From an uncultured Bacilli bacterium (lineage in GTDB: Bacteria; Bacillota_I; Bacilli_A; RF39; UBA660): a DNA stretch of 29,261 bases. The stretch covers positions 1-29,261 of the forward strand of contig CAKPBH010000017.1 in NCBI GenBank assembly GCA_934140355.1. The letters are read 5' to 3'. The notes below the pieces were generated by a model. It had not been told where the DNA came from. It ran no database searches and saw nothing but the letters and a program-made list of their open reading frames with translations. Both the position numbers and the translations under genes were made by a program. Below are positions 1-8,507 of this stretch, in pieces. The stretch's first letter is position 1; each line of letters starts with the position of its first letter.

Positions 1-38
1 AGCTGAATTTTAGCTCTCTCACAAAGTTCATTTATCAT
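1..38 (-). CDS. N-terminus of a gene running off the left edge
   Basis: A minus-strand ATG at 36-38 opens a frame reading MINELCERAKIQ and runs off the window. A GGTGG sequence about 12 bases upstream could serve as ribosome binding site. Twelve residues are too few to identify a family. The opening is reminiscent of gamma-glutamyl phosphate reductase (ProA) N-termini, but this is only a guess. It would be the last visible gene of the minus-strand run that begins with the 240-aa gene at 3254. Confidence 0.35.
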   Translation of the reverse strand, partial: MINELCERAKIQ

Positions 39-136
39 TAGTTTTTGGTTCCACCAACACTACTTGACAAAGAACCATTTTATCATCATGATAGCTTTTT
101 TTATTATTTGGATTTTTCTAATGAAAATCATACACT

Positions 137-691
137 TTAAATTTTTCTATCCATTTTTTGCAGTACTAATCGCTTTCCTAAAGATTGACTTTGTAAAACT
201 TCATAATTTTCTCTATCAACAACATTAAACAATCCTGATGACACATCAAATGAAGCATTAGGCATAATTAAATACATCCCGCACTCGGGAAATCTTCCAA
301 AAATCTTTATAACAGAACCATCTGATGGATAGTCCAAACGAACCCAATCAGCGAATAATAAAATCGCTTCTTCATTTAAGCCATATTGTTCATAAGCCTC
401 AAAATTTTTAGGCACGTTCTTATATTGATTTTCTAACATTTGATAGTTGTATGGATTGAGTATTAAAAAATTTTGTACATAACCATCTATTTTTTTGATG
501 CTTTGTAAATATTTTTTGTAACTTTTTAATGTTTGCAATTCGTAATTGGCTTTAATGCAATCATTATTTCCACTTTTTATTTCTCCAAATCCATGTAACC
601 CAGTGTTAAAACGACCATCCTTAAACTTCAAATAATCTTGTATTTTAATCTGATCTTTTTCTTCAAATACTCTATAAATTTTTAACATCAT
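137..691 (-). CDS. Hypothetical protein, 184 aa
   Basis: I do not recognise the family. The product is soluble-looking, mixed alpha/beta, with no signal peptide or membrane segment and no obvious catalytic motif. Aromatic and charged residues are spread evenly (for example YGLNEEAILLFADWVRLDYP near residues 103-122). The start is the first of two consecutive ATGs, behind AAGGATGGTGA, which is a usable ribosome binding site. It lies 89 bases after the 106-aa gene on the same strand, in the accessory tail of the rsmE operon. The gap shows no convincing promoter or terminator. It is probably a lineage-restricted cytoplasmic protein. Confidence 0.7.
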   Translation of the reverse strand: MMLKIYRVFEEKDQIKIQDYLKFKDGRFNTGLHGFGEIKSGNNDCIKANYELQTLKSYKKYLQSIKKIDGYVQNFLILNPYNYQMLENQYKNVPKNFEAYEQYGLNEEAILLFADWVRLDYPSDGSVIKIFGRFPECGMYLIMPNASFDVSSGLFNVVDRENYEVLQSQSLGKRLVLQKMDRKI

Positions 692-780
692 TCACCATCC
701 TTGAATTCATCTATTTTTTCAGAAAAATCTGCAACACATATCAAAGTAATTTTAAGTATTTTAAAATTAAAGTTCTTAAC

Positions 781-1101
781 TTAATGTAATTTATCAACCT
801 CCTCACTAAAAACATCTCTTGCTTTTTTTAAAATTTTTATCAAATCATCTCGAGATATTTCTTTATTCAAATCGGAATTATTCTTAGCAAACGCATCTAA
901 ATTATTGGTAGGATTAGAAACATTCTTCCAATCCCTTCTAAAATTTTCACTTCCTGATGTACATAGCGTTTGTCCAATTAACATAAAGAAATTTCCTAAA
1001 GCATTTTGTTCATTACTATTCAAGTAATCAATTAATACATACCCAATTAAAAAAGCGGTAATTGTAATTAATTTTGACGTTTCGCGATTCGAGCCATTCA
1101 T
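781..1101 (-). CDS. Small membrane-anchored hypothetical protein, 106 aa
   Basis: Family not recognised. After a short polar N-terminus the protein has one hydrophobic stretch (about residues 11-27, LITITAFLIGYVLIDYL) and a second, weaker one (about 37-48, NFFMLIGQTLCT). A polar, charged C-terminal half rich in Asn, Lys and Asp follows. This suggests a small membrane protein with a cytoplasmic tail. The chosen ATG has no clear Shine-Dalgarno sequence. The gene begins 27 bases after the stop of the 223-aa membrane-anchored gene, so the two are probably co-transcribed and could work together at the membrane. No function can be assigned. Confidence 0.6.
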   Translation of the reverse strand: MNGSNRETSKLITITAFLIGYVLIDYLNSNEQNALGNFFMLIGQTLCTSGSENFRRDWKNVSNPTNNLDAFAKNNSDLNKEISRDDLIKILKKARDVFSEEVDKLH

Positions 1102-1128
1102 ATTAAAATATATGTTAGAATTCGGCTA

Positions 1129-1800
1129 TCATTCATGTTCTAAATACTCTCGCAACTTCTTTAAATCCGTAAGTAATTCCTTGTTATTCGCATTCAAATC
1201 TGTTTTTTCTTTCCCTTTTAAAGACAATAATTCGTGATAACTAATCACTGCATTTTCTTCTTGATTTTTCTCATATTCTGTAAGCTCAATAGTTTTGGGT
1301 TCCGCTTCTTGTTCTAGTCGATTGGATAATTTTTCTAAGTAATCTCTATTTTTTAAAGTGTTCATATTAGACTCACTTTCGTTATCTTTCTTAATAAATT
1401 CATTTAGGTGAATTGGGGAAGATGGGAGGGTGTCATTTTTTTTATCTTCGAATACCCTACTGGTACTTTGAGAAAAATTAGGTTTGATGGGAACATGAAA
1501 ATTTGCTTCCAAAGAATTATTTGTAGATGACTTTGGCGTGAAATTTGTTAAAGTGTTTTCTTCATTAAGATTATCATTTTTTAACTTATCTTTTTGCTTT
1601 GTTTCTTTTGTTTCGTTTAATGTAGAAATAGAAATGACATCTTTTTGTTTTAATGATAATGCTATTTTTTCTTCTCTTAATTTTTTTATTTCATTTAATA
1701 AATTATTATTTTTAATTTTTAAATCATTATTTTCTTTCCAGAGATGGACACAAAAAAAGAAAAAGAAAAAAGTTGTAAAAAGAAGAAAAATCTCCGTCAT
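1129..1800 (-). CDS. Membrane-anchored coiled-coil hypothetical protein, 223 aa
   Basis: An N-terminal hydrophobic segment (about residues 3-20, with a run of seven Phe/Thr-Phe residues) is followed at once by a charged heptad-like region (about 22-55) typical of a coiled coil. Next comes a long low-complexity Asn/Ser/Thr/Lys linker to about residue 150, and a second helical, charged region at the C-terminus ending LKKLREYLEHE. This is the architecture of a bitopic membrane protein with an extended tail, but no family is recognisable. The start has a good AAGGTGAT ribosome binding site three bases upstream. It directly follows rsmE with a 9-base gap, so it belongs to that transcription unit. 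Confidence 0.65.
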   Translation of the reverse strand: MTEIFLLFTTFFFFFFCVHLWKENNDLKIKNNNLLNEIKKLREEKIALSLKQKDVISISTLNETKETKQKDKLKNDNLNEENTLTNFTPKSSTNNSLEANFHVPIKPNFSQSTSRVFEDKKNDTLPSSPIHLNEFIKKDNESESNMNTLKNRDYLEKLSNRLEQEAEPKTIELTEYEKNQEENAVISYHELLSLKGKEKTDLNANNKELLTDLKKLREYLEHE

Positions 1801-1809
1801 ATTATCACC

Positions 1810-2514
1810 TTACTTCATAAAATTCAAAACACTTGCTACATAAATTGCTGCTGTTTCTACCCTCATTATCTGGTTGCCAAGAGAAACAGGAGAGTAGCCA
1901 GATGATAAAAGAGATTTTTCTTCTTCGTCCGTTATTCCCCCTTCAGGACCAATTACAAATATCTTTGAGTAATCATTAAGTGGTTGAAGAAATTTATAAT
2001 TTATTTTTTGAGAATTTTTTGTACTACAAACAAATTTTTTATCATAAGAAAGTTTGCTTAATTCGGAAAGACAAAGCGGTGAAGAAATTTTTGGAATATC
2101 AATTCTTTTGGATTGTTCAGCAGCTTCTTTACAAATCTTTTGCCACCGCTCCATTCTTTTATTCAATTTTTCTTGTTCTAGTTTGACAATACTTCTTTCC
2201 ATCTTCACGGGAATAATCTCATCAATCCCTAGTTCAGTTAATTTTTGTAAAATTAAATCCATTTTCTGCTCTTTCACTAGAGCAACAGCAACTGCCACTT
2301 TTGAGGTAGAACTACTTTTTGTATCAACAGAAGATAAAATATGAACCCATCTTGAACTTAAGTTTTCAATTTCGCAAATGTATAATTTCTTCTCAAACAC
2401 GCACTCAATTTTTGTTCCGATTTGGAAACGCATTACATTTTTAATATGGTGAAGATCTGAGTTTTCTAGGGCCAAATAATCTTCTTTTTTTTCTAAAACA
2501 AAATATCTTTGCAT
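1810..2514 (-). CDS. rsmE: 16S rRNA m3U1498 methyltransferase RsmE
   Basis: This SPOUT-family enzyme transfers a methyl group from S-adenosylmethionine to N3 of U1498 in 16S rRNA. The N-terminal PUA-like part reads LHHIKNVMRFQIG (about residues 21-33). The C-terminal knot carries the diagnostic GPEGG at 189-193 and LGNQIMRVETA at 212-222, which form the SAM-binding trefoil knot. At 234 aa it has the normal family length. It starts 17 bases after the 240-aa gene and is followed by membrane-anchored unknowns. In many Firmicutes rsmE sits next to prmA, but that gene is absent here. Identification is firm. Confidence 0.95.
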   Translation of the reverse strand: MQRYFVLEKKEDYLALENSDLHHIKNVMRFQIGTKIECVFEKKLYICEIENLSSRWVHILSSVDTKSSSTSKVAVAVALVKEQKMDLILQKLTELGIDEIIPVKMERSIVKLEQEKLNKRMERWQKICKEAAEQSKRIDIPKISSPLCLSELSKLSYDKKFVCSTKNSQKINYKFLQPLNDYSKIFVIGPEGGITDEEEKSLLSSGYSPVSLGNQIMRVETAAIYVASVLNFMK

Positions 2515-2531
2515 ATTCTACTAACCTACTC

Positions 2532-3254
2532 TTACACTTTCTTTTTTATTAAACTTTTAGAATCTATGATTTCTATCTCATCTAAACTCGAAATAAATTT
2601 TTCGTTTCTACATTTCACTTTTTCATAAATCTCATTAGAAATTTCGCTAGCCATTAAAAACATAGAATCTGTTTGGATAGAAGATGAAACATCAAGAAAA
2701 TCTTGAAATTTTAAATTACTATTACACAAAAGGAGCCTCTGACAAGAGACGTTGATACTTTTTACTTTTTCAACATTCTCTATTGTAACATTATTGCCTT
2801 TTAACATGAAGTTATAGCACTTGTATTTTGCTTCTTCATTGCCAAGAATTGTAATATTTTTAGCGTTAATCGCCAAAGTTAAATCATTGAAATTATCGTC
2901 TTCTACTCTTAGATGAAATTTCTCTAAATTTTCACCAGAAATAAAATGAAAATAATATTGCTTAGACATTTTAGGACAAATTATATCCACGCTACCGCCA
3001 AAAAAATTTACAAAATTTTCACGAAATACACAATTTTCTAAAACCAATCTTGTTGTCTTTGGACACTCTATTTTAATTTTTTGATAGAAACAAACGTTGT
3101 TCATATACAAAAAATCAACATCATCACAAACCTTATAAACCTTATTAGAATATTCTTTGAAAATACTCTTTAAAATTTTATGTTTATTAGGGACTTGAAA
3201 AGTCTCCGTATAAAATTTTCCATTTTTCAAATAGAAAATTACAGCCTTTTTCAT
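2532..3254 (-). CDS. Beta-rich hypothetical protein, 240 aa
   Basis: Family not recognised. From about residue 45 to 200 the sequence consists of short hydrophobic strands separated by Asn- and Cys-containing turns (for example TTRLVLENCVF, NITILGNEEA, NNVTIENVEKV, RLLLCNSNLKF). This irregular periodicity suggests a small right-handed beta-helix or leucine-rich-like solenoid. There is no signal peptide. The ribosome binding site is AGAAAGGAAG, upstream of ATG. A perfect TTGACA -35 hexamer lies at 3331-3336 on the minus strand, but no good -10 is correctly spaced from it. Transcription may therefore start here after murC, or continue from it. Confidence 0.65.
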   Translation of the reverse strand: MKKAVIFYLKNGKFYTETFQVPNKHKILKSIFKEYSNKVYKVCDDVDFLYMNNVCFYQKIKIECPKTTRLVLENCVFRENFVNFFGGSVDIICPKMSKQYYFHFISGENLEKFHLRVEDDNFNDLTLAINAKNITILGNEEAKYKCYNFMLKGNNVTIENVEKVKSINVSCQRLLLCNSNLKFQDFLDVSSSIQTDSMFLMASEISNEIYEKVKCRNEKFISSLDEIEIIDSKSLIKKKV

Positions 3255-3339
3255 TTAAAAGTTCTTCCTTTCTAAAACTTACGTTAAATATTTATATTAG
3301 AGCGATTGCTATTTAATATACAACAAAATCTGTCAATAT

Positions 3340-4632
3340 TCAAGCTTTTTTGATCAGTATTTTTTTTAAATCATTTTCCAACAAACTAATATCATTTGGA
3401 CTCATAAAAGCAAATACGGTATTATCGTATTGAGCGAGTACTTCGGCATCACTAAGAGAAATCAATGAGGATGTCTCAAGTGCATCAACAATTAAATTTG
3501 ATGTCACTTTTGGATAGTCTTCTTGTTTTTCTCTTGCAGGATGAATAGGTAATACATAACTCCAATCTGCCTCTTTAAAAACTTTCACTAAATCATGAGC
3601 AAATTCCAATGTTCTAGAAAAAGTATGTGGTTGAAAAATAATGACTAATTTTTTGGTTGGATACTTTTGACGGATTGCTTCTATTGTTGCCTTAACTTCA
3701 TTAGGATGGTGCGCATAATCATCAATAATTACATTATTTCCAACTACTTCTTCAGAAAAGCGACGCTTTGCTCCATGAAATTTCTCTAAGTTATGAAAGA
3801 CCTCTAGATAAGGGATTTTTTCATGAATTGCAACGGCTACTACGGCCAGAGCATCTAGTAATTGATGGCGTCCAAACAATGGTAGGGAAAAATGACCATA
3901 GCCTTCAATGTCAAAGGAAATTCCCTGCTCATCATAAGTAATATTATCTGCACGGACATCATTATTCTCTCCTAATCCATAATAGATGACTGGCTTTTTT
4001 AAATTCATCTTTCTAGTATAAGGATCATCCCCATAAGCGATAACAACATCACTAGCAAGATCGGCATAATGCGAATAAGCATCAATCACGTCATCTATAT
4101 CCCGATAATAATCCACATGATCCAAATCAATATTTGTAATGACTGCAATAGTGGGATGATATGCTAAGAAATGTCTTTGGTATTCACAAGATTCTAATGC
4201 AAAATAAGTATTATCCTTATGACCGCAGCCCGTTCCATCACCAATTAAATAATTAATTCCCCTATTTTTAAATGCTAAAGCCATCATATTTGTTGTAGTA
4301 GTTTTACCGTGGCATCCTGCAATGCAAATTGTTTTAAATTTTTTCGTTAATTCTCCAACCATTTCATTATATTCATAAATTTTTAGTTTTAGTTCTCTTG
4401 CTTTTTTTAATTCAACATTATCTTCTCGAATTGAAGATCCTTTAATAATGGTGTATCCTTCTTTGATATTTGTTGCATTATAACAATAAAAGGGAATAGC
4501 ATTAGAAACTAATTCTGATTCCGTAAAAAAATGTTTCTCAACATCACTTCCCATCACCTCGTATCCTAATTGTTTTAAAATAACAGCTAAGGCACTCATT
4601 CCTGTTCCTTTAATTCCAATAAAATAATACAT
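3340..4632 (-). CDS. murC: UDP-N-acetylmuramate--L-alanine ligase MurC
   Basis: MurC adds L-alanine to UDP-N-acetylmuramic acid with ATP hydrolysis, the first step of peptide stem assembly in the cytoplasm. Visible Mur-ligase features are the N-terminal UDP-binding GIKGTGMSALA (residues 6-16), the ATP-binding P-loop GCHGKTTTT (106-114), the central NIDLDHVDYY segment and the C-terminal DDYAHHPNEV motif. At 430 aa it is near the usual length. The ATG overlaps the stop of the preceding gene in a TAATG arrangement, indicating translational coupling. Placement of murC directly behind trmD and an unknown gene differs from the classical mur cluster. Confidence 0.96.
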   Translation of the reverse strand: MYYFIGIKGTGMSALAVILKQLGYEVMGSDVEKHFFTESELVSNAIPFYCYNATNIKEGYTIIKGSSIREDNVELKKARELKLKIYEYNEMVGELTKKFKTICIAGCHGKTTTTNMMALAFKNRGINYLIGDGTGCGHKDNTYFALESCEYQRHFLAYHPTIAVITNIDLDHVDYYRDIDDVIDAYSHYADLASDVVIAYGDDPYTRKMNLKKPVIYYGLGENNDVRADNITYDEQGISFDIEGYGHFSLPLFGRHQLLDALAVVAVAIHEKIPYLEVFHNLEKFHGAKRRFSEEVVGNNVIIDDYAHHPNEVKATIEAIRQKYPTKKLVIIFQPHTFSRTLEFAHDLVKVFKEADWSYVLPIHPAREKQEDYPKVTSNLIVDALETSSLISLSDAEVLAQYDNTVFAFMSPNDISLLENDLKKILIKKA

Positions 4633-5132
4633 TATCTACCCCTACCTTTTCTAACTTCTTCTTCATCTAAGTAATATAAATCTTCATTTAAAATTTGTTT
4701 TTTTACCATCTCATAGCGTTCTTTTTGAATTTGTTGAAATAAATTAATTTTCAACTGTTTAATTATAATCTGTAATTTATTAAGCGCAATACTTCCGTAA
4801 GTATTTCCCATATAATGAATGTAGCGATTAATTAAATTTACTTTCAATCTTTCGGCTTCAATAATCACATTTTGAATCTCTCCACTGCTACTATCATCAG
4901 AAGTGTCAAATTCTTCTAGGCGCCTAACAAAGTATTTTAATTTTATTTCTACTTTTTTACAAATTAATTTTTCCTGTAAAGTTGGATTAATGAAAATGAT
5001 TTTATGAACATCAATCGCATCTTCTACCCGCGTTTTAGGCGTTATGGGATATCCTTTTATCTTATCATACTCCAAATACAAAATTTCTCCTGATTTCTTA
5101 TCTTTATGCAAATAATAGTTTTTTCTTTTCAT
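4632..5132 (-). CDS. Conserved-looking hypothetical protein between trmD and murC, about 166 aa
   Basis: I do not recognise a named family. The protein is charged and mostly helical, lacks membrane segments and ends in a basic tail (RKGRGR). The middle (about residues 70-150) has amphipathic helices suited to oligomerisation or RNA/protein contact. I chose the ATG at 5132 (MKRKNYYLHK) because a GAGG sequence lies nine bases upstream. An alternative in-frame ATG at 5147 overlaps the end of trmD. Its stop overlaps the murC start (TAATG). Tight packing between two essential genes implies co-expression, but gives no function. Confidence 0.75.
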   Translation of the reverse strand: MKRKNYYLHKDKKSGEILYLEYDKIKGYPITPKTRVEDAIDVHKIIFINPTLQEKLICKKVEIKLKYFVRRLEEFDTSDDSSSGEIQNVIIEAERLKVNLINRYIHYMGNTYGSIALNKLQIIIKQLKINLFQQIQKERYEMVKKQILNEDLYYLDEEEVRKGRGR

Positions 5133-5136
5133 ATCA

Positions 5137-5790
5137 CTAAGCCTCATTTCTCTGCTTGGTTAGTTGCTGTCTTTGTTCTTCACGCCACTTGCGAATATTC
5201 TCATGATGACCACTAAGTAAAACACTAGGAACGGTCATTCCTCTAAATACTTCTGGTCTGGTATAAACTGGATAATCCACCAAATTATCTGTAAATGTTT
5301 CGCTTGCTAAACTTTCGGCATTAATGACACCAGGAATTAATCTAGTTACCGCATCTGCAATTGCCATAGAAGGAATTTCTCCACCAGTTAAAACAAATTC
5401 TCCGATAGAAATTTCCATATCGATAATGGATTTAATTCGCTCATCAAACCCTTCATAATGCCCACATAACAAAATGAGGTGCGGTTTTAATGCAAAATCT
5501 TGAGCCATATTTTCTGTAAATAATTTTCCCGATGGTGTCAACATTACTACTAGACTCTCATTCGTCTTTACCGCCTCCACTGCAGCAAAGACAGGTTCAC
5601 ACATCAGCACCATTCCAGCGCCACCACCATATTGGTAATCATCTACTTGTTTATTTTTAAATGGAGAATAATCCCTAATGTTATGAATATTTATCTGAAC
5701 CAACTTTTTATCCATTGCCCTTTTAATAATAGACTCATTTAAAAAGCCGTTAAACATTTCGGGAAATAAAGTTAAAATATCGATTTTCAT
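5137..5790 (-). CDS. trmD: tRNA (guanine37-N1)-methyltransferase TrmD
   Basis: TrmD methylates N1 of G37 next to the anticodon, using SAM, and prevents +1 frameshifting. Diagnostic features are DYQYGGGAGMV (51-61), LCGHYEGFDER (108-118) and SIGEFVLTGGE (128-138) of the trefoil knot, plus the catalytic-region TFTDNLVDYP (165-174). The C-terminus is shorter than in many homologues (217 aa against about 230-250), but all motifs are intact. The start has a GAGGGTGA ribosome binding site. Unlike in many bacteria, trmD is not in one operon with rimM: a terminator and a new -10 box separate them. Confidence 0.96.
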   Translation of the reverse strand: MKIDILTLFPEMFNGFLNESIIKRAMDKKLVQINIHNIRDYSPFKNKQVDDYQYGGGAGMVLMCEPVFAAVEAVKTNESLVVMLTPSGKLFTENMAQDFALKPHLILLCGHYEGFDERIKSIIDMEISIGEFVLTGGEIPSMAIADAVTRLIPGVINAESLASETFTDNLVDYPVYTRPEVFRGMTVPSVLLSGHHENIRKWREEQRQQLTKQRNEA

Positions 5791-5820
5791 GACTCACCCT
5801 CTAACTTCTAACTAATCCTT

Positions 5821-5826
5821 ATTATA
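5821..5826 (-). promoter_or_regulatory. -10 box of the probable trmD promoter
   Basis: A perfect TATAAT on the minus strand lies about 31 bases before the trmD start codon and downstream of the rimM-operon terminator. No convincing -35 hexamer is present at 16-18 bases, so the promoter is inferred mainly from the -10 box and its position. Confidence 0.5.
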
Positions 5827-5869
5827 TCATCAAAAATTAAGTCTATCGCCTTTTTATCTAACTGTTTAC

Positions 5870-5921
5870 AAAAAAAGCAACTATTTTTCTCATTTTTTCT
5901 AAAATAGAGAAAAGCCACTGC
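5870..5921 (-). terminator. Intrinsic terminator of the rimM operon
   Basis: On the minus strand, arms at 5907-5921 and 5877-5891 form a 15-position stem (13 pairs including G-U, two mismatches, with the inner TTTTCTC/GAGAAAA perfect). The loop is 15 bases. It is followed immediately by seven T residues (5876-5870). It lies about 107 bases downstream of the rimM stop and upstream of the trmD -10 box. Confidence 0.7.
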
Positions 5922-6028
5922 TCTATGAATTTGTTTTATCAATATGAACGCTAAACAAATATATAACTGTAATTTAAAGCTTTTGATGATTAAAGTAAGT
6001 TTAGTAGTTATCCCCTACGGACGTAAAA

Positions 6029-6517
6029 TTAATCTAATAGTCCTGAAATATTTTCTAAAATGATTCCTTTATTGCGATCAATTTTTTTGATGACTTCTTT
6101 AACATATGGAACATAATAAGTTTTATCTTCTTTTTGGATCACTAACTTATCTTGTTTATCTATCAGTACTTTTTTTACTATTCCTTTAATCTCATCATTC
6201 ATCCAAACTTGCATGCCGATTAAATCTTCATCTAAAACTTCATTTTCAGCTAATACAATGTCTTCTCTTTTGACATATACAGATAATCCTTTATATTTCA
6301 AGACTTCATTGATATTTGTATATCCTTGCATTGTAATCATATCATAATTTTTATGAACACGATAATTAAGAATCACCTCATGTTCTTTTTTTTTGCCGAT
6401 ATAGATAGAAAAATCCTTAACAAACACTTGCTTTTTATAACGAAAATTAGAGATAATTCTCACTTCTCCCTTAATTCCGTGCGTATTTACGATTTTCCCC
6501 AAATAAATATATTCCAT
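6029..6517 (-). CDS. rimM: Ribosome maturation factor RimM
   Basis: RimM binds ribosomal protein S19 in the 30S head and assists 16S rRNA processing. The N-terminal beta-barrel carries the family signature GKIVNTHGIKGEVRI just after the start, and the C-terminal PRC-barrel includes YVPYVKEVIKKID. Length of about 162 aa is normal. I chose ATG at 6517 (MEYIYLGK) with AGGTGA six bases upstream. A GTG at 6526 abutting the preceding stop is possible but less likely. It is the last gene of the LemA-YgjP-TrmH-RimM operon. Confidence 0.94.
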   Translation of the reverse strand: MEYIYLGKIVNTHGIKGEVRIISNFRYKKQVFVKDFSIYIGKKKEHEVILNYRVHKNYDMITMQGYTNINEVLKYKGLSVYVKREDIVLAENEVLDEDLIGMQVWMNDEIKGIVKKVLIDKQDKLVIQKEDKTYYVPYVKEVIKKIDRNKGIILENISGLLD

Positions 6518-6526
6518 TTTTATCAC

Positions 6527-7258
6527 CTACTTATTACTAATTTCATACAAAAGAATAGATGCGGCAACACTAGCATTTAGACTCTCACAATTTCCATTCA
6601 TCTTAATATATAAAAACTGATCACATAAACTTTCTATTTTTTCGCTAATGCCTTGCCCTTCATTTCCGATAACCAGTGCAAAGTGCGAATAAATAGCGGC
6701 TGTTCTAACATCACAACCATTAGTTACTTTCGTTCCTATAATTTTATAATCCTGCTCCTTTAATTGATGGATAATTTTTTCTGTATCACTGATCATAATT
6801 GGAACATAAAACATCATTCCTTGACTCGCTCGAACGACCTTAGAATTATAAAAATCAACACAATCTGGACTACAAATTATTGTATCAATATTAAATGCAA
6901 CCGCACTTCGAATAATCGTTCCTAAGTTCCCTGGGTCTTGTATTCTATCTAAAATTAAAATTTTTTCTCCAAAATTCTCAACAGCATCCTTCTTCGACAC
7001 AACGGCCATAATTTTAGAAGGTGAAGCGGTTGATGATAATTTTTTTAAAACATCCAATGATACGTATAGTGTTGGAACATCGATTGGGAAAATCTCGTTT
7101 TGTTCTAATATGAGTTCTTGAATCAAGCCGGCACGATAAGCCTCAATGACTAAATGTTTTGTTTCAACTAAAAAACATCCTTTTTGATCACGATATTTTT
7201 TTTCTTTCAATTTTTCTAATTCTTTAATATGTTCATTATGTACTGATGTAATTAACAT
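6527..7258 (-). CDS. TrmH/SpoU-family RNA 2'-O-methyltransferase
   Basis: This SAM-dependent SPOUT enzyme methylates ribose 2'-OH in rRNA or tRNA. All three TrmH motifs are present: motif 1 IQDPGNLGTIIRSA (about 107-120), motif 2 ALVIGNEGQGIS and motif 3 MNGNCESLNASVAASILLYE near the C-terminus. The N-terminal substrate-binding L7Ae-like region (about 1-95) resembles RlmB-like 23S rRNA enzymes. In motif 3 the usual E-S-L-N-V/A-S-V-A pattern is intact. I chose ATG at 7258 (MLITSVHNEH), nine bases behind GGAG. The exact RNA target cannot be read from sequence. Confidence 0.9.
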   Translation of the reverse strand: MLITSVHNEHIKELEKLKEKKYRDQKGCFLVETKHLVIEAYRAGLIQELILEQNEIFPIDVPTLYVSLDVLKKLSSTASPSKIMAVVSKKDAVENFGEKILILDRIQDPGNLGTIIRSAVAFNIDTIICSPDCVDFYNSKVVRASQGMMFYVPIMISDTEKIIHQLKEQDYKIIGTKVTNGCDVRTAAIYSHFALVIGNEGQGISEKIESLCDQFLYIKMNGNCESLNASVAASILLYEISNK

Positions 7259-7263
7259 CTCCA

Positions 7264-7905
7264 TCAACTCCTTAATTTTTTTCTCTTTTCTTTATAATCA
7301 GGACAATACTTTGCCACATAGTGCCAGAAACGAGGGGAATGATTGGGTTGTAAAAAATGACATAGCTCATGGATGATCACATAATCCAAGCAGTCTTCGG
7401 AATAGTGAATCAGCTCGCTATTTAATGTAATTCTGTAGGTTTTAATATTGCATACGCCCCAACGCGATTTCATCTTTCGAATTAGCAAAGATGCTCGAGG
7501 AATATTCTCCTCTTTTTCGATTGTTTCTTGCCAGTGTGCTAGATGCTTAGAAAATATTTTTTTACTATATTGATCTAAAAAATTGGAAAGCATAGTTAAA
7601 TCAGAGCAAAAAAGATTTGATTTTTCAAAAAAAACATTCTTGATGGATGGATCAAAAATAATTTGATATGGATTTCCTAATAGAAAAAACTGTTCTTTTT
7701 TTTGTTGCTGTTCTCTTTCTCGTTTTATCATCTTTTCAATAGATTCTCTAGACAAATTTAACATTTGATCAATTTTTTTTGAAGGCATAAAATAAGAGGT
7801 AGTTACAATAATACAACCATTTTTTACACGAATATATGTATTTTTATTTTTTTTGCGAATAATTTTTATTTCATAATTTTCATTTTGATACAAAAACATT
7901 TTCAT
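7264..7905 (-). CDS. YgjP-like (DUF45/WLM) zinc metallopeptidase-like protein
   Basis: The C-terminal half contains the zincin signature HELCHFLQPNHSPRFW (H179, E180, H183, third ligand H189), preceded by the family hallmark MKSRWGVCN (145-153). Both are typical of the YgjP/DUF45 metal-dependent hydrolase family. The N-terminal half (1-110) is a charged region that is variable in the family. The physiological substrate is not established. The ATG overlaps the stop of the LemA-like gene (TAATG), so translation is coupled. The gene ends in TGA, which shows that UGA is a stop codon in this genome. Confidence 0.88.
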   Translation of the reverse strand: MKMFLYQNENYEIKIIRKKNKNTYIRVKNGCIIVTTSYFMPSKKIDQMLNLSRESIEKMIKREREQQQKKEQFFLLGNPYQIIFDPSIKNVFFEKSNLFCSDLTMLSNFLDQYSKKIFSKHLAHWQETIEKEENIPRASLLIRKMKSRWGVCNIKTYRITLNSELIHYSEDCLDYVIIHELCHFLQPNHSPRFWHYVAKYCPDYKEKRKKLRS

Positions 7906-8426
7906 TATTCATACCGATAATACTGCGGAAATCTGCCTAATTTCTTTACAAAAAAATAAAATTTATTTCTATCGATGGCATGATATTTTAAAACTGCTTT
8001 ATTGTAACTATCTAGAGAATATTCTAAATGATTCCACCCAGTAGTTAAATTATTTTTTAATTGCACATAGTCTTTTTCTTTTCCTAACCATGAATAGGTT
8101 GATTCTAGATTTGAAAAAGAAGTAGCGGCATCCTTTAATTTTTTTATTAGTGCAATAACTTCCTTTTGATCACTAGATTTCTCTATTTCTGTGCTCGTTT
8201 TTTTCAGATCGTTAATATAATCTATCTCATGTTCAAAATTATTCTCTAAGAAAATGGGTACCTTTTTTAACTCTTGATTAAATTCTTCTACATATTTTTC
8301 TACATTAAAATACTGATGTAAAACCTTCTTTTGTAAAATTTTTAAACGGTTATAAAAAGATAAAAAAACAAAACAAAAGAGAATAATTATGCCAAAAATA
8401 ATAATAATCACATTATATGCTTCCAT
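7905..8426 (-). CDS. LemA-like membrane protein, 173 aa
   Basis: One N-terminal transmembrane segment (about residues 4-24) is followed by an antiparallel helical region with LemA features: a YNRLKILQKKV stretch after the membrane segment, LESTYSWLGKEKDYVQLKNNL in the middle and SYNKAVLKYHAIDRNKFYFFVKKLGRFPQYYRYE-like ordering at the end, recalling the LemA YN..V..YN....FP motif. The family is of uncertain function and is usually described as membrane-associated. The start is firm: AAAGGAGG lies eight bases before ATG 8426, so an upstream in-frame ATG (8453) is rejected. It heads the operon ending in rimM. Confidence 0.75.
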   Translation of the reverse strand: MEAYNVIIIIFGIIILFCFVFLSFYNRLKILQKKVLHQYFNVEKYVEEFNQELKKVPIFLENNFEHEIDYINDLKKTSTEIEKSSDQKEVIALIKKLKDAATSFSNLESTYSWLGKEKDYVQLKNNLTTGWNHLEYSLDSYNKAVLKYHAIDRNKFYFFVKKLGRFPQYYRYE

Positions 8427-8507
8427 GTCCTTACCTCCTTTTTCATTATACAATAATATTTTTGATTTTACTAGATTATTTTTCTTAAAAAAAGCATATA
8501 TTGTATT

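Noticed and set aside
38..86. A 16-residue minus-strand frame (MVLCQVVLVEPKTNDK) upstream of the edge gene
   Set aside because: It is very short, has no clear ribosome binding site and no recognisable similarity; probably chance.
5922..6028. A riboswitch or small RNA in the rimM-trmD gap
   Set aside because: Apart from the terminator hairpin and the trmD -10 box, only weak short stems such as GTAG/CTAC are visible, with no known riboswitch pattern.
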